Source: a virus
Virus record (IMG/VR): IMGVR_UViG_3300006919_000285
Location: 1 to 29,442 of that record
Reading direction: 5' to 3' (one strand)
DNA length: 29,442 bases
Positions within the stretch are counted from its first letter, which is position 1. Each line of letters begins with the position of its first letter. The notes beneath the pieces were generated by a model. That model saw nothing but the letters and a program-made list of their open reading frames with translations, did not search any database and was not told the origin of the DNA. The position numbers and the translations under genes are program-made. This document shows positions 14,055 to 25,800 of this stretch, piece after piece.

Positions 14055-17000
14055 ATGAGTAGACTAGATCTAACTCAGAAAATATCTCAAGAACTGATGG
14101 GGCTTCTTCCTGAATTTATAAGGGAAGACGCCCCTCTTTTTGAGCAATTTTTAAAAGCATATTTTGAATATCTCGATAGTGAAATCATTATTATAGATAC
14201 ACAATCCGAGATAGACTTTGTTGGTCTTGAATCTGGTGGAGCCCTTTTATTTGAAGGTGCAACAACTGCACCGTCTCCAGATAAAGACACATCAAAAGTA
14301 GTAGCCGAATCTACTCCCAATAACCCATTTACCTTTGTATCTTCTTTAGAAGTTGGTGAATATATTTACGGTCAAACTACAGGTACTTTAGCCGAACTTG
14401 TTGTAATTAATCAAAGTATACTACATGTAAAGACAATATCAGGATACGGTTTTCTTGAAGGAGAAACCGTAGAAGGAAGAACATCTAGGCAGACATTTGT
14501 AGTAAAAACCTACAAAGAAAATACGATAAGAGCTAACAACAATCTATTAAATTATTCTGATATTGATAGAACAACAACAAACTTAATTGAATATTGGCAG
14601 AAAGATTTTATTCCTTCGTTGAACTTTGGTGATGTTCAAACTAATCGTTTAGCACTGAAGAACATTGGACAATTCTATAAGCAAAAGGGTAACATAGAAT
14701 CTATAAAGTATATCTTAAGATTGATTTATGGTTCTGACTCAGAAATATTCTATCCAAATGAAGTAACTATGTACGCATCGACCTCTGATTACAGTCAGAG
14801 GAAACGTATGTCCATAGAAATGGTTAATTCTTTAAGGACACCAGAACCTACAGATAAAATAACTGAATATGATAATCTAGATAATATTGTTGCCCAATCA
14901 ATCATCGAATCAGTTTCATTTTTGGGAGATGGTTTATATTCGATTGATATCAATAGAGTTCTCAGTGATAATTTTACTATTAATTCATTAGTTAAGTTAC
15001 AAGACCGTGACGGTATCACTGAATATGAAGCTTATGTTCGTGGTATAATGTCAGGTGTTCAAATTGGAGAAAGTTCAACTTATCTTTCTGATGAACAGGA
15101 TGTTGACAGTATTATCGTTTATGAAGATGATTCTGGTATCTTATTGGAAAAGAACTCCATTGGGACAAACTATAGAATAAACGATAAGATAAACTTCACT
15201 GCATCTAGAGATGACGATGGTGTTAGAGATGCAACAGGTTTTGTATCCGATTTGACATCTGGACCAGTAGAAGAAATTATAATCGCGGACCCTGGTTCAG
15301 GATTCTTTTCCACATCGTTCATACCTATTGAATTCCCTGTAGAAAATTCATTTACTATTGCAATTACAGGGGAGTTGGACAGTGTAATACAGCCCGGTTT
15401 GAGAATTTTAGGTCTTGACGGACCTGCTAGAAAAATAGTATCAGTCGCAAACGATAGACAGTCTTTTACTCTAGACAGTAAAGTAACGTTAAAAGTTGGT
15501 GATTCTATTCAGATAGAAACGCCTCAATATATTGTATTCGATAACAACAACACTGGTGGTGACGGCGCAGTTGGTCTTTTAGGTTCTGTAAGTGACCAAA
15601 TCATTCTTGAAAATGCCCCAGATATATTTGGTCAATATGAATTCTTTTCTGAAGCTGGTCAGACTATAATATCAGGTAAAGATAATTATGGTCGTAGATT
15701 GATATTCGACAACAACACAGTTGAAGTTTGGGTTGATGAAATCTTAAGGCAAGAAAACGACAGCACTTATGGATACACAAAACAAAATGACAGAATTGTT
15801 TTTAATAATCCTCTGCAAGCCGGTCAAACAATTGACATATACCACGAATATAATTACTTAACATATGAAGATAATGGATACATTGGTTTAGAAAACGATT
15901 TTAAAGTTTTGACTGGAACTATAGACTTCACTTTAAGCTCAGACATTATTATTGGTACAAACACAATCTTCACTGAAGAGTTAAAAGTAGGTGACACATT
16001 AGTAGATTCTAATGGTTTAAAATATAAAATCGAACAAATCAACAATAATACCTCTGCAACATTAGTTGATGACGCTACTGTTACGCAAACAGAAACTAAT
16101 GTAAAAAGAATAAGAGACGCTGGTGCTATCAGAAGTATCATACTACAAGACGCTGGGTATTCATATAAAACTGTACCTAGAGTTTTTCCTGGTGGTTACA
16201 TATATTTCACCAATACATCTGATATTGATATCTTCCAAGAAAATGAAGTTATAACAGGTCAAAACTCTGGTGCACAATGTACTGTATTGAATATAGAAAA
16301 GAATAAAAGACGATTAGTTGTAAAGAAAGAAACTAATCAATCAGGGTCATTCTTATTCGGTGAAGCTATCCAAGGTAATGTTGGTAATCAATCTGTAATA
16401 CCATCTGGATTTAATATTGCTGCGGGAACTGGTGCAGAACTTTATGCATATGGTAGTAATATTGGTGGTGTCGCTGAAATCAATATCACCGACCAGGGTG
16501 GTAGATTCGATTCGTCTGGTCATCTGGATGAATCTTCCACATACAACATGGTTATACGAACACCATCATCTGCATTGAACAGAGACCAGGTATTTACTGG
16601 AAGAATATCAGGTGCCACTGGTAAAGTAATTTCATATGACTCAGACAGACATATTCTTTACTATACAGAATTGAACGGTAGTTTTCTATTCAACGAATAC
16701 GTTGACTATGCATTAGTGGATGAATTCCAAATTCTCAAAGTTGATGAATTTAATGCTAGAGGTAAACTATCAACAAGGGCAGATGTAGAGAGACAACTGA
16801 CAGGTGATGCTGGTACAATAAGCTCAACAGGTTCAGTATTGCAAGACAGTTTATATTATCAAACACACTCTTATGTAATTAGAACTGCTGAATCCATCAA
16901 CGTTTATCGTTCTATTATTAAGGATTTGGTACATCCGTCAGGACATATTTTCTTTGGTGAAGTTTCTATCCAAAATCAGATTAGAGACTCCGCAATCGAT

Positions 17001-18332
17001 ACCAAGTTCGAACCAACGATTATTATTAATGGGGACCCTGTTTTGGGAGTTCCGAATGCGTTTGAAAATTCCATTAGAATTTTCGAAATGTTTACACGGT
17101 TGGTCACACTCTGTACAGAGGATGGTGATAATGTATTGATGGAAAATGGAAGTAGGATATCAGTTTCTACCGATGACCAGATAAACATAATTAATGACCC
17201 TCTAACGGTTTTGAGAGACGCTAATGAACCTAAAGGACCAGAAGGCAAAAGAACAGGTCCCGATGTTGACCCAAGAACAGGTGAACCTTTAGCACCATAT
17301 GAAATTGTTGATAGTATTCCAATTGGTGCAACCACAGAATACTATGACAGTGGTTACCGTAACCAACACTTCAATTTGAAAATTATATCCGCCTTTGCTA
17401 GTGCGGCCCAGAGGAACAGACTCGCCAATAGATATACAAATGTCAGTCCTGATACTCTAGAATACATCTCACAAAAACCATATATTTCTTTAACTGGAGA
17501 TGTGCAAGAAGGTGATTTCCCAGTACTTACTCACAACGGATTTAGTGACCCACAAAGAGATTTTGGTGGTGGTCTAACTGCTTTGAGTTTGGATATGCCA
17601 AACCCTGTAACTGAAGGTGAACCAACAAACTCATACCCAAGAAACAGTTCTGGTTCAGGTAAGAACCGTTTCGGTGGTGTTGATGGATACTTTATTCCTG
17701 AAACACGTAAACTTGCAACTCAAGGTAAAATTTTATCTTACAGTGTTAGAGGTGAGGAAGGATTTATCTACGAGGATGGTGGATATATAGAACAAGAATT
17801 AGAATATGGATATATGAGACTGGAAGAACGGCGTGATGCTGAAGTTAAAGGTATCTTTGGTGATGTCATTCTTTTAGAAGATGAGTCTGGTTCTGTCTTA
17901 GTTGAAACCGATACCATAGAACAACCAGCTGGACATCTAATATCGGAACGTTCATATTCCAACGAAGGTCATTACATTTATACCGAAGATGGTTTTACAA
18001 TATGCACTGAAGATAACGAAAGAATTATAAATGAATTAGGTTCTCAAGGTTCAATATCTTCATTTGTTCCATTAGGGACATCTGTTGGTAGTCTAAATAG
18101 AATAGCTGGACAAAGAACGTACAGAATTTCTTATTATATACAGCAAGAAAATAGTGACAATATTATCTTAGAAGATGGTATTGGCACAATATTATCCGAA
18201 TCGTCAGAATCGGAAGGTTTAACACTAAACCAATTGGGCCAGTTGTTCGATTGGAGAATATCAGATTTTCAAAGTCATAGTAGACAGAGAACTTATGTCA
18301 CTTATGGTTCATACGTTGTATCTGGTGCATAA
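14055..18332 (+). CDS. 7: gp7-like giant baseplate wedge protein
   Basis: This 1425-residue protein is longer than T4 gp7 (1032). The N-terminus LTQKISQELMGLLPEFIRED and FLKAYFEYLD, then IEYWQKDFIPSL and NIGQFYKQKGNIESIKYILR with LIYGSDSEIFYP (about 185-235), is the wedge signature I associate with gp7-type proteins of marine T4-like phages. Much of the rest is modular beta sequence: three GQTTG/SGA-type modules (about 100-152, 725-782, 845-890), Gly-Tyr turns, and repeated EDGxGxxLxE strings toward the C-terminus. Its position between gp6 and gp8 supports gp7. An AGAGGTAG site precedes the ATG. The name rests on position and the N-terminal pattern rather than on full-length similarity. Confidence 0.68.
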   Translation: MSRLDLTQKISQELMGLLPEFIREDAPLFEQFLKAYFEYLDSEIIIIDTQSEIDFVGLESGGALLFEGATTAPSPDKDTSKVVAESTPNNPFTFVSSLEVGEYIYGQTTGTLAELVVINQSILHVKTISGYGFLEGETVEGRTSRQTFVVKTYKENTIRANNNLLNYSDIDRTTTNLIEYWQKDFIPSLNFGDVQTNRLALKNIGQFYKQKGNIESIKYILRLIYGSDSEIFYPNEVTMYASTSDYSQRKRMSIEMVNSLRTPEPTDKITEYDNLDNIVAQSIIESVSFLGDGLYSIDINRVLSDNFTINSLVKLQDRDGITEYEAYVRGIMSGVQIGESSTYLSDEQDVDSIIVYEDDSGILLEKNSIGTNYRINDKINFTASRDDDGVRDATGFVSDLTSGPVEEIIIADPGSGFFSTSFIPIEFPVENSFTIAITGELDSVIQPGLRILGLDGPARKIVSVANDRQSFTLDSKVTLKVGDSIQIETPQYIVFDNNNTGGDGAVGLLGSVSDQIILENAPDIFGQYEFFSEAGQTIISGKDNYGRRLIFDNNTVEVWVDEILRQENDSTYGYTKQNDRIVFNNPLQAGQTIDIYHEYNYLTYEDNGYIGLENDFKVLTGTIDFTLSSDIIIGTNTIFTEELKVGDTLVDSNGLKYKIEQINNNTSATLVDDATVTQTETNVKRIRDAGAIRSIILQDAGYSYKTVPRVFPGGYIYFTNTSDIDIFQENEVITGQNSGAQCTVLNIEKNKRRLVVKKETNQSGSFLFGEAIQGNVGNQSVIPSGFNIAAGTGAELYAYGSNIGGVAEINITDQGGRFDSSGHLDESSTYNMVIRTPSSALNRDQVFTGRISGATGKVISYDSDRHILYYTELNGSFLFNEYVDYALVDEFQILKVDEFNARGKLSTRADVERQLTGDAGTISSTGSVLQDSLYYQTHSYVIRTAESINVYRSIIKDLVHPSGHIFFGEVSIQNQIRDSAIDTKFEPTIIINGDPVLGVPNAFENSIRIFEMFTRLVTLCTEDGDNVLMENGSRISVSTDDQINIINDPLTVLRDANEPKGPEGKRTGPDVDPRTGEPLAPYEIVDSIPIGATTEYYDSGYRNQHFNLKIISAFASAAQRNRLANRYTNVSPDTLEYISQKPYISLTGDVQEGDFPVLTHNGFSDPQRDFGGGLTALSLDMPNPVTEGEPTNSYPRNSSGSGKNRFGGVDGYFIPETRKLATQGKILSYSVRGEEGFIYEDGGYIEQELEYGYMRLEERRDAEVKGIFGDVILLEDESGSVLVETDTIEQPAGHLISERSYSNEGHYIYTEDGFTICTEDNERIINELGSQGSISSFVPLGTSVGSLNRIAGQRTYRISYYIQQENSDNIILEDGIGTILSESSESEGLTLNQLGQLFDWRISDFQSHSRQRTYVTYGSYVVSGA

Positions 18333-18335
18333 ATA
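18328..18335 (+). promoter_or_regulatory. Late promoter box (CATAAATA) before gp8
   Basis: CATAAATA overlaps the gp7-like stop codon and lies 33 bases before the gp8 ATG. A normal leader with GGAG at 18355-18358 follows. It matches the relaxed NATAAATA late box. It would give gp8 and the 2399-residue gene their own late transcript. Confidence 0.5.
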
Positions 18336-18368
18336 ATTCTAAACACAATTTCATGGAGAAATTTTTAA

Positions 18369-19838
18369 ATGGCTGCAATCATTTCCTCGAAGTTTCGTAC
18401 ACATAACGCGAAACAATTTAAAGAAGATTTTGGGGAGAACGTATCCTCAACTTATATTTTCATTGGTAGGTCATATTCATGGTCTAACGATAGTGACCCA
18501 CCCGCTCCGGCCAACTCTGTTGGTGAGGAACACGAAGCATTTGATGATATGATTGCACTGAAAAAGGTCTCATCTGCTGATGTTTCTCATGGATTGACTA
18601 GATATGATTGGACTCTTAACACAATCTATGATGAGTACGATCATACTATCAGTGCAACGAGTCCTTCTTCTGCAACTTCAGCGACTTCTGTTTACGATTC
18701 ACGTTTCTATGTTGTTACAGATGAGTATAATGTATATAAGTGTATTCGAATGGGCAGAGATTCAGCTGGCACTGCCGTTGCATCTACAACAAAACCAACT
18801 GGTACAAGTTCTACTCAGTTAGTTTTCGGTTCTGAAGGCGGTGGCGGTGGATTACCGTATATCTGGAAATATATGTATTCTATTTCTGCGGCCGATACTA
18901 TTAAATTTGTGACTAATGACTTCATTCCAGTAAAAACTTTAGGTGCAAAAGCTTCAATTAACGGAACTGGTACAAACGGTGAACTTGGAAGTAGTGCAAC
19001 TGATGATGGTACATCACTTTGGGATGTGGAAAATGATTCTGTCGATGGCGCAATCTATCATTATAGAATTCTTGATGGTGGTAGCGGATACACAAATGGT
19101 ACTTACGACATCAACGTAGATGGAGATGGTTCTGGTGCAGTTGTTAGGGTGGAAATTGCATCTAATACAATTAACCAAGTTTATGCGTTAGATGCAGCTT
19201 CATACGGTTCTGGTTATCGTAGAGCGACTGTTGACACATCATCTCTTCCTGCTGGTAATAGTGGGGTAATTTTACCAATCTTATCACCTATTAATGGACA
19301 TGGAGCTGACCCAGTTGAAGAACTTGGTGGAAACTTTGTTATTGTAAACTCAAGACTTGAGTTTGCTGAAGGTGCTGGTGATTTCCCGACAGATAACGAT
19401 TTCCGCAGAATTGGATTGTTACAAGACCCATTTGTAGTTGGTCAGACAACACTAGCTACTGGTGATAACTATGCAGCATATTTTAAAATGGTTGTTAGTT
19501 CAACTGCACAGCTGACTGTTGATGACATCATATTCAATGCATCTTCAAATGGTTCTGGTGTTGCAGCATCTAGAATTATATCTATTAATGCTTCTTCTAG
19601 AGAAGTTTCACATGTACCCATTGCTAATAGTGGTGGTTCCTATGTCAACTTTGTGAATGGAGATTCAGTCTATTTGAATGGTGTGCAAGTCGCGACTGTT
19701 GATAATCCAAATGGAATTAACGCAGCTTTCCCAGAAATCCAAAGATTCAGTGGTAACATTATGTACTTAGAAAATCGTGGTGCGGTAACACGCGCAGCTG
19801 ACCAGATTGAGGATATTAAATTAATTATTGAGATGTAA
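18369..19838 (+). CDS. 8: gp8 baseplate wedge protein
   Basis: This 489-residue protein is longer than T4 gp8 (334). Its ends match T4 gp8 closely: SSKFRTHNAKQFKEDF at the start, IFIGRSYSWSND, DDMIALKKV, SHGLTRYDW, YNVYKCI, YIWKYMYSIS, FVTNDFIPVKTL, and the closing GNIMYLENRGAVTRAADQIE with an Ile/Leu-rich end. The extra length comes from a Gly-rich middle insert (about 235-300, with GGSGYTNGTYDINVDGDGSG and a second GSGY turn) that resembles modules in the neighbouring giant proteins. gp8 forms a homodimer that bridges gp7 and gp10 in the T4 wedge. GGAG before the ATG supports the start. Confidence 0.93.
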   Translation: MAAIISSKFRTHNAKQFKEDFGENVSSTYIFIGRSYSWSNDSDPPAPANSVGEEHEAFDDMIALKKVSSADVSHGLTRYDWTLNTIYDEYDHTISATSPSSATSATSVYDSRFYVVTDEYNVYKCIRMGRDSAGTAVASTTKPTGTSSTQLVFGSEGGGGGLPYIWKYMYSISAADTIKFVTNDFIPVKTLGAKASINGTGTNGELGSSATDDGTSLWDVENDSVDGAIYHYRILDGGSGYTNGTYDINVDGDGSGAVVRVEIASNTINQVYALDAASYGSGYRRATVDTSSLPAGNSGVILPILSPINGHGADPVEELGGNFVIVNSRLEFAEGAGDFPTDNDFRRIGLLQDPFVVGQTTLATGDNYAAYFKMVVSSTAQLTVDDIIFNASSNGSGVAASRIISINASSREVSHVPIANSGGSYVNFVNGDSVYLNGVQVATVDNPNGINAAFPEIQRFSGNIMYLENRGAVTRAADQIEDIKLIIEM

Positions 19839-19882
19839 TTAAATTTCAATTGTTTCGGTTTAAGAAAAGAGCTTGAGGAAAA

Positions 19883-22800
19883 ATGGTAGAAAAAACTAAT
19901 TTAAATGTTTCGCCTTATTATGACGATTATGACGAGGATAAGAATTATCATAAAATTCTCTATCGCGCAGGAAGACCAATTCAAGCTCGTGAATTGACGC
20001 AAACTCAGTCTATATTACAGAATCAGATTGAAAAATTTGGAGGACATTTTTTCAAGGAAGGTTCCATTGTTCAAGGTGCACAATTAGATATCAATTCTAA
20101 TACTTTTTATGTAAAAGTAGAATCATCTAACCCAAATTCTAATGGTGATTCTAACGTCAACACATACTTGTCTGATTTTGTTGGTAAGTTTTTAAGAGGC
20201 CAAACAACAGGTGTTATCCTGAAGGTTTCTGATTTCAGTGAACAGACAACATCTGACCCAGCTACACTTTTTGGTAATTTCATCACCCAAGGTACGGATG
20301 CTTTCAACTCTTTCGGTTTTATAGGTAATGAGGTGTTGGAAGAAGTTACTTTAAACTCTGATGGGGTACCAACTGTCAATGCTGGTAACAACAATCAATT
20401 TCAGATACCCGAGTTTATTAAAACTAACCCATCTGTTGGCCGTTCACTTTCAGCTCAAATTTCTGAAGGTTTAGTCTACACTAGAGGTTTTTTTGTATCT
20501 GTTCCTAAACAATCAATTATCTTAGAAAAATACACAGCAAGGGGGACTTATAAGGTAGGTCTCTCAATAACGGAAACAAAAATTTCTTCAGCTGATGACG
20601 TGTCTTTGAATGATAACTCTCAAGGTACAAGTAATGAAAACGCACCTGGAGCAGATAGACTTAAGATTAGTTTGACTTTATCCAAAGAACAAATCTCTAC
20701 GGTAGAAAATCTTAATTTTATTGAGATGGGCCGTGTCCTTCAAGGTAAAGTTAGAAGTGGTGTCAAAAAATCCGTCTATGGAGAGTTTGAAAACACTTTA
20801 GCTAAACGTACTTATGATGCTAATGGTGACTTTGTTGTACAAAAATTTGTAGGTACAACGAGAGAACACCTGAACACAGGAACAAATAATGGTGTTTACG
20901 AAGCCGATGACGGTGGTCTTGAAAAGAATTTTGTTCTGGAAATTAGTAAAGGACAAGCATATGTAAAGGGTTATGATATTACAAAAATCTCAACTGAATT
21001 TGTGACGTTGAATAAAGCTCGAACTACAGCATCTCTAGAAGGTGCATCTACATCTGTTAGACTTGGAAATAATATCAAAATTACAAATACCCATTCTATG
21101 CCAGATTTGGGTAGTGAGACAACATCCACCAACACTTTCGGTGTTCTTAAATTCTATGATGGGACAATTTCAACACCTGGTGTTGCATCATCCTCGAATA
21201 TGATTGGATACGGCCGTGTTAGGGACGTTTCATTATCAGATGGTACTGACACATCTGGAATTTATGACGATACTTCTGTTTTCAATTTAAGTTGTTTTGA
21301 CATTAAGATGTTCACTAAATTGACAGGAACTACTTCTACTGCAACATTCGAGGCTGGAGATAAAGTTACTGGTGCCACATCTGGGGCTACAGGTATTGTA
21401 TCGGAAGATGTACTTTCTGGTGGTTCAGAAATATATGTACATGACGTAGTAGGTACATTTCAAGTTGGTGAATCAGTCAATGCAAGGACAAATACCGCAA
21501 CTATAGCTACGACTACAGCGGTACGTTCGTATAATATTGACAGAGTGCGTTCAGTTTTTGCATCAACTGCATCTGGTGGTACTAATTTTACTGCTGACTT
21601 AGTTTTAGATTCTAATGTCGTTCTTACTGGTACCATTACTTTAACAAACGGTAATGCAACAATGTCTGGTTTTCTGACTAGATTTGTTTCAGAGTTAAAG
21701 GAAGGTGATATTATTGTTGGTGGTGATGGTACAGAGGCAATTGTATCATCTGTTACTGATGGCACAACTGTAACACTAACTGCACCATATTCAGGCTCAA
21801 ATTTTTCTGGTAACGTAACCAGAAAAAGAACTAAAATAGATAAGCAAAGTCAGACTGCAAATATTTTTGCTTTCCCCAGAGATTACGTTTCAACTAGTAG
21901 TGTTGGAAGTAATACTTTTAGAAAACAAGAAATTGTTACAATAAGTGGTGGTCAGTTTATTGTAGAAACGGGTTTAGCGAATACGGAATTAGGTTCAGTT
22001 AGTGACCCCAATTCATTTATTATATCAGTGTTAACTGCTGGTTCAGGTAGTTCACCTTTACTTGCTGCTGGTGATGTTATTGATTTGACTGACCCTAGTT
22101 GGACAAAATCTGTCACAACAGGTGGTGGTGGTGTTGGTGAAAAAGTTACTGTATCGAGTGGAAGTAATATTAATGCTGATGATAACAATGCTCAACTTCT
22201 AGTTACTTATACTGTTGATTACACAAATCAGACAAGAAGGTCTAAAACATTACGTGAAGCTAGATGTTTGTCATTTGAATCTTCAAATTCGTCTGGGGTG
22301 TTTTACGGTACTGCATACGACCATAAAGATTTGTGTTTAGGTGTTTCTGATGTATTCAGAATCAGGGGTGTCTTTGAGGGAGTTGGTGGTTCTACACCTC
22401 TTCCACCTAGTGCACAGTTTTTAGACCCTTCAGCTGTCTTCTCAACCTTTGAAATTGTTGTTGGTCAAACAACAGGCGTTCAAGCTAAAGTCATAAAATA
22501 CGATGCATTAGGCCGTACTTATTTTTACTACTTAAACGAAGGTGAGTCGTTCAATGAGGGAGAATTTATTGTAGGACAACTTTCAAAAGCACAAGCTGAA
22601 ATTAATGGTCTTAGTGCGGGTTCACCCAATATAGCCTCTCGATACTTTTTTGACAATGGACAGAGAGATGGATTTTATGATTTATCCAAACTGACTCTTA
22701 AACCTGGTTCACCCTCACCAAACAATCCTATTTTAGTTTTGTTTGATTATTTCACAGCTTCTGGTGGTGACTTTTATGATGTTGGTTCTTATTCGGGTAT

Positions 22801-25800
22801 TGATTATTCAGAAATTCCTGTTTATTCACCAAACAAAGTTGACCTTGGTGGTCTAGAACCAGATGGTCAATTTGAATTATCTGATGCTGTCGATTGTAGA
22901 CCATCTGTTGGCCAGGTTTTGGGATTGAGTACATTTTCATCCAATAACCCAGACCCAGAATCACCTCTTAATATTTCTGACAATGTTGGTTCTGGTGCTC
23001 GATACGCACCTTTTAGTTATGAAAATGGTAGGTCTTTTGCATCAACTAGACCAAACATCACAGTAACAGGTTCATCACCTATCCACACCCCTGTTACAGG
23101 AACTAGTTTCAATAGTGATATTGAATTTTATGTTGCTAGAATAGATAGGGTATTCTTGAACAAGCAAGGTAAGTTCCAAATATCAAAAGGTGTTCCCGCA
23201 ATCACACCACAAAGACCTGGTGTAATTAATGATGCCATTGAATTATATGAAATTTATGTACCTGCGTATACGAAAAATTTAGCCAATGTATCTATAAAAA
23301 CTAAAGATTACAAACGTTATACGATGAAAGACATTGACCGTATAAACAAACGTTTGACAAATCTGGAACAGGTTACTGCACTTTCTCTTCTCGAATCTGA
23401 AGCACTATCAAAGCAGATTCTAGATGGAGATGGATTGGACCGATTTAAGTCTGGTTTTGTAGTAGATAATTTCAATAATCACGGTATAGGTGATGTATTG
23501 CATCCTGATTATTCCTGCTCTATCGATGCTAAAAGAGGACAAGTCAGACCGGCCGGAGCAACAGTTAATGTTGATTTGAAAATGAATCATGCATTATCCA
23601 AAAACTTGTTCTGGCATTCAGACAACATTGTCACTTTACCATACGGTGTTATCAATTACATTGAAGCAGATAAAGCATCTAGGTCTATTAGTGTAAACCC
23701 ATACACAGTTTATGACTACAAAGGTAAAATGAAACTAAGCCCTTCGCAGGATTTATGGTTTGATATAACCGAAACTGAAACTGCTAAAACTGGTAATACA
23801 TTATACGATGCAGTTTTTGTTAAGTCTTCTGCTGAAGCTCAAACTTTAGGTGTTGAAGATGGGGAATTGATGTCTACGGTTTGGGGTGGTTGGCAGACAG
23901 ATTGGTCTGGTTCTCCTTCTGAAACTATAGAAACTACAAATATTGCTGGTGGATGGGATGGTGACCCAACTCAAGCTGGTAATTGGGTTCAGGGAACAAC
24001 AATTAATAGAACCATAACTGAACAAGTTGAGGGTCAAAGTAGGAATGGTATTCAAACTTCTGTAGTTGAAAACTCAACCACAGAGACAGGAAACAGTCGT
24101 TTGAAATCTGGTGAACTTCAACAGTATATGAGAGAAAACCAAATCTTTGTAACTGTTGATGGTCTCAAACCAAATACAAATCACTTTACATTCTTTGATA
24201 ATATCGATGTCAATAATTATTGTCAACCTTTAACATCATCATTCTCCACTAGAAATACGACAGTGATTGGCGATGGTTTGAGGTCTGATAGTAAAGGTAC
24301 ATTGTCATTCATATTCCACTTACCCAAAACAAAAAAATTAAAGTTTAAAACCGGGCAAAGAATGTTAAAGGTGACTTCAAGTTACTATGACTTGAATAAC
24401 CCATCATCGGTAGCAGTTAGTGAATACAGGTCAGATGGAACACTTTTAACTCAGGATACTGAAATTGTTACCACTCGAACCGTAACGTATGTTAATGAAG
24501 TTGTTTCAGAAACGCAACAGATAACGTCAACATCTGAATCTATTGCAACTGAACCCTATGGTGTGTCTACAAACTCTGTAGACGTTCCTGCGGATACTTA
24601 CAACATAACAAACGTTTATAATGATTATACGATTGTTAATCCGACTGAACCTGAACCAACACCTCCACCCGAAGTTGTAGATGTGGAAGAAGTCATTCCA
24701 CCAAATAATCAAAATACAGGTGGTGCTGAACTTGAGAATCCTGGAGATTCGGGCGATAACATTGTTGAAACTATTGCAAATGATACAAACAACCTTTCTG
24801 TAGGTGTTGTTCTTGGTGGTCAATCGAATTTTGTTGGTGGAACCATTCCTATATCATACTGCTTCACTGATGGAACATGCGACAGAGATAATGACGTGTA
24901 TGAACCAACTAGTGGGGCAGTTGAACCTGTAGCTACTGTTTATAATGTCACTTACGAGGGTTCAGATTGGGAAACTGGTGATGTTCCAAATTATGTTAAT
25001 GAAGCTGATATTATTGCAGCAGCTGCAGCTTGGTCAAATGGTACATCTGTTACTGTTGAACCAACTTATAATACTGCTGGTACTGCTATTACTGCACAAG
25101 CAACAACTACTGTGTCATCAGCACCAGCTGGAATTAGTTCACCGGATTCAATTTCTACGAGAATACAATCCTTTAGTGGCGAAGATTATTTTAGAGACTG
25201 GAAAGAATCAAACGAGAGAGGGTTTTGTTATGTTGACCCATTAGCACAGTCATTTTTGGTAACACAGCAAGGTGGTATTTTTTTACATGATGTTGAAGTT
25301 TACTTTTCAAAGAAAGACCAAAGTGGTGCTACAATTACCTGTGAAATTAGAAATATGGTTAATAGTCATCCTGGTAATAAAATTATAGATTATGTTTCAC
25401 TTAGACCAGGAAGTGTTAATGTTTCAGATAATGCTACGGCATCAACAAAATTCAAATTTCTCTCTCCTGTTAAACTGGAACAGAATGAAGAGTATTGCTT
25501 TGTTTTAATATCTCCATCGGCGGATTATGAAGTATGGCACTCACGTATTGGTGAAGCTGATATAACTACAGGTCAACAAATTTCATCACAACCATATCTT
25601 GGTTCAATGTTTAAGTCACAGAACACTAAAACATGGACACCAGAACAAACTGATGATATTAAGTTTAGATTGAATATATGCAACTTCAACCGAAACATGG
25701 TTGGATATATGAGATTGGAAAACAAGGATGTCACTTGGAAGAGGTTGAAGAGAAATCCGATAGAAACATTCCAAGGTCAGAACTATGTCAAGATAAACTC

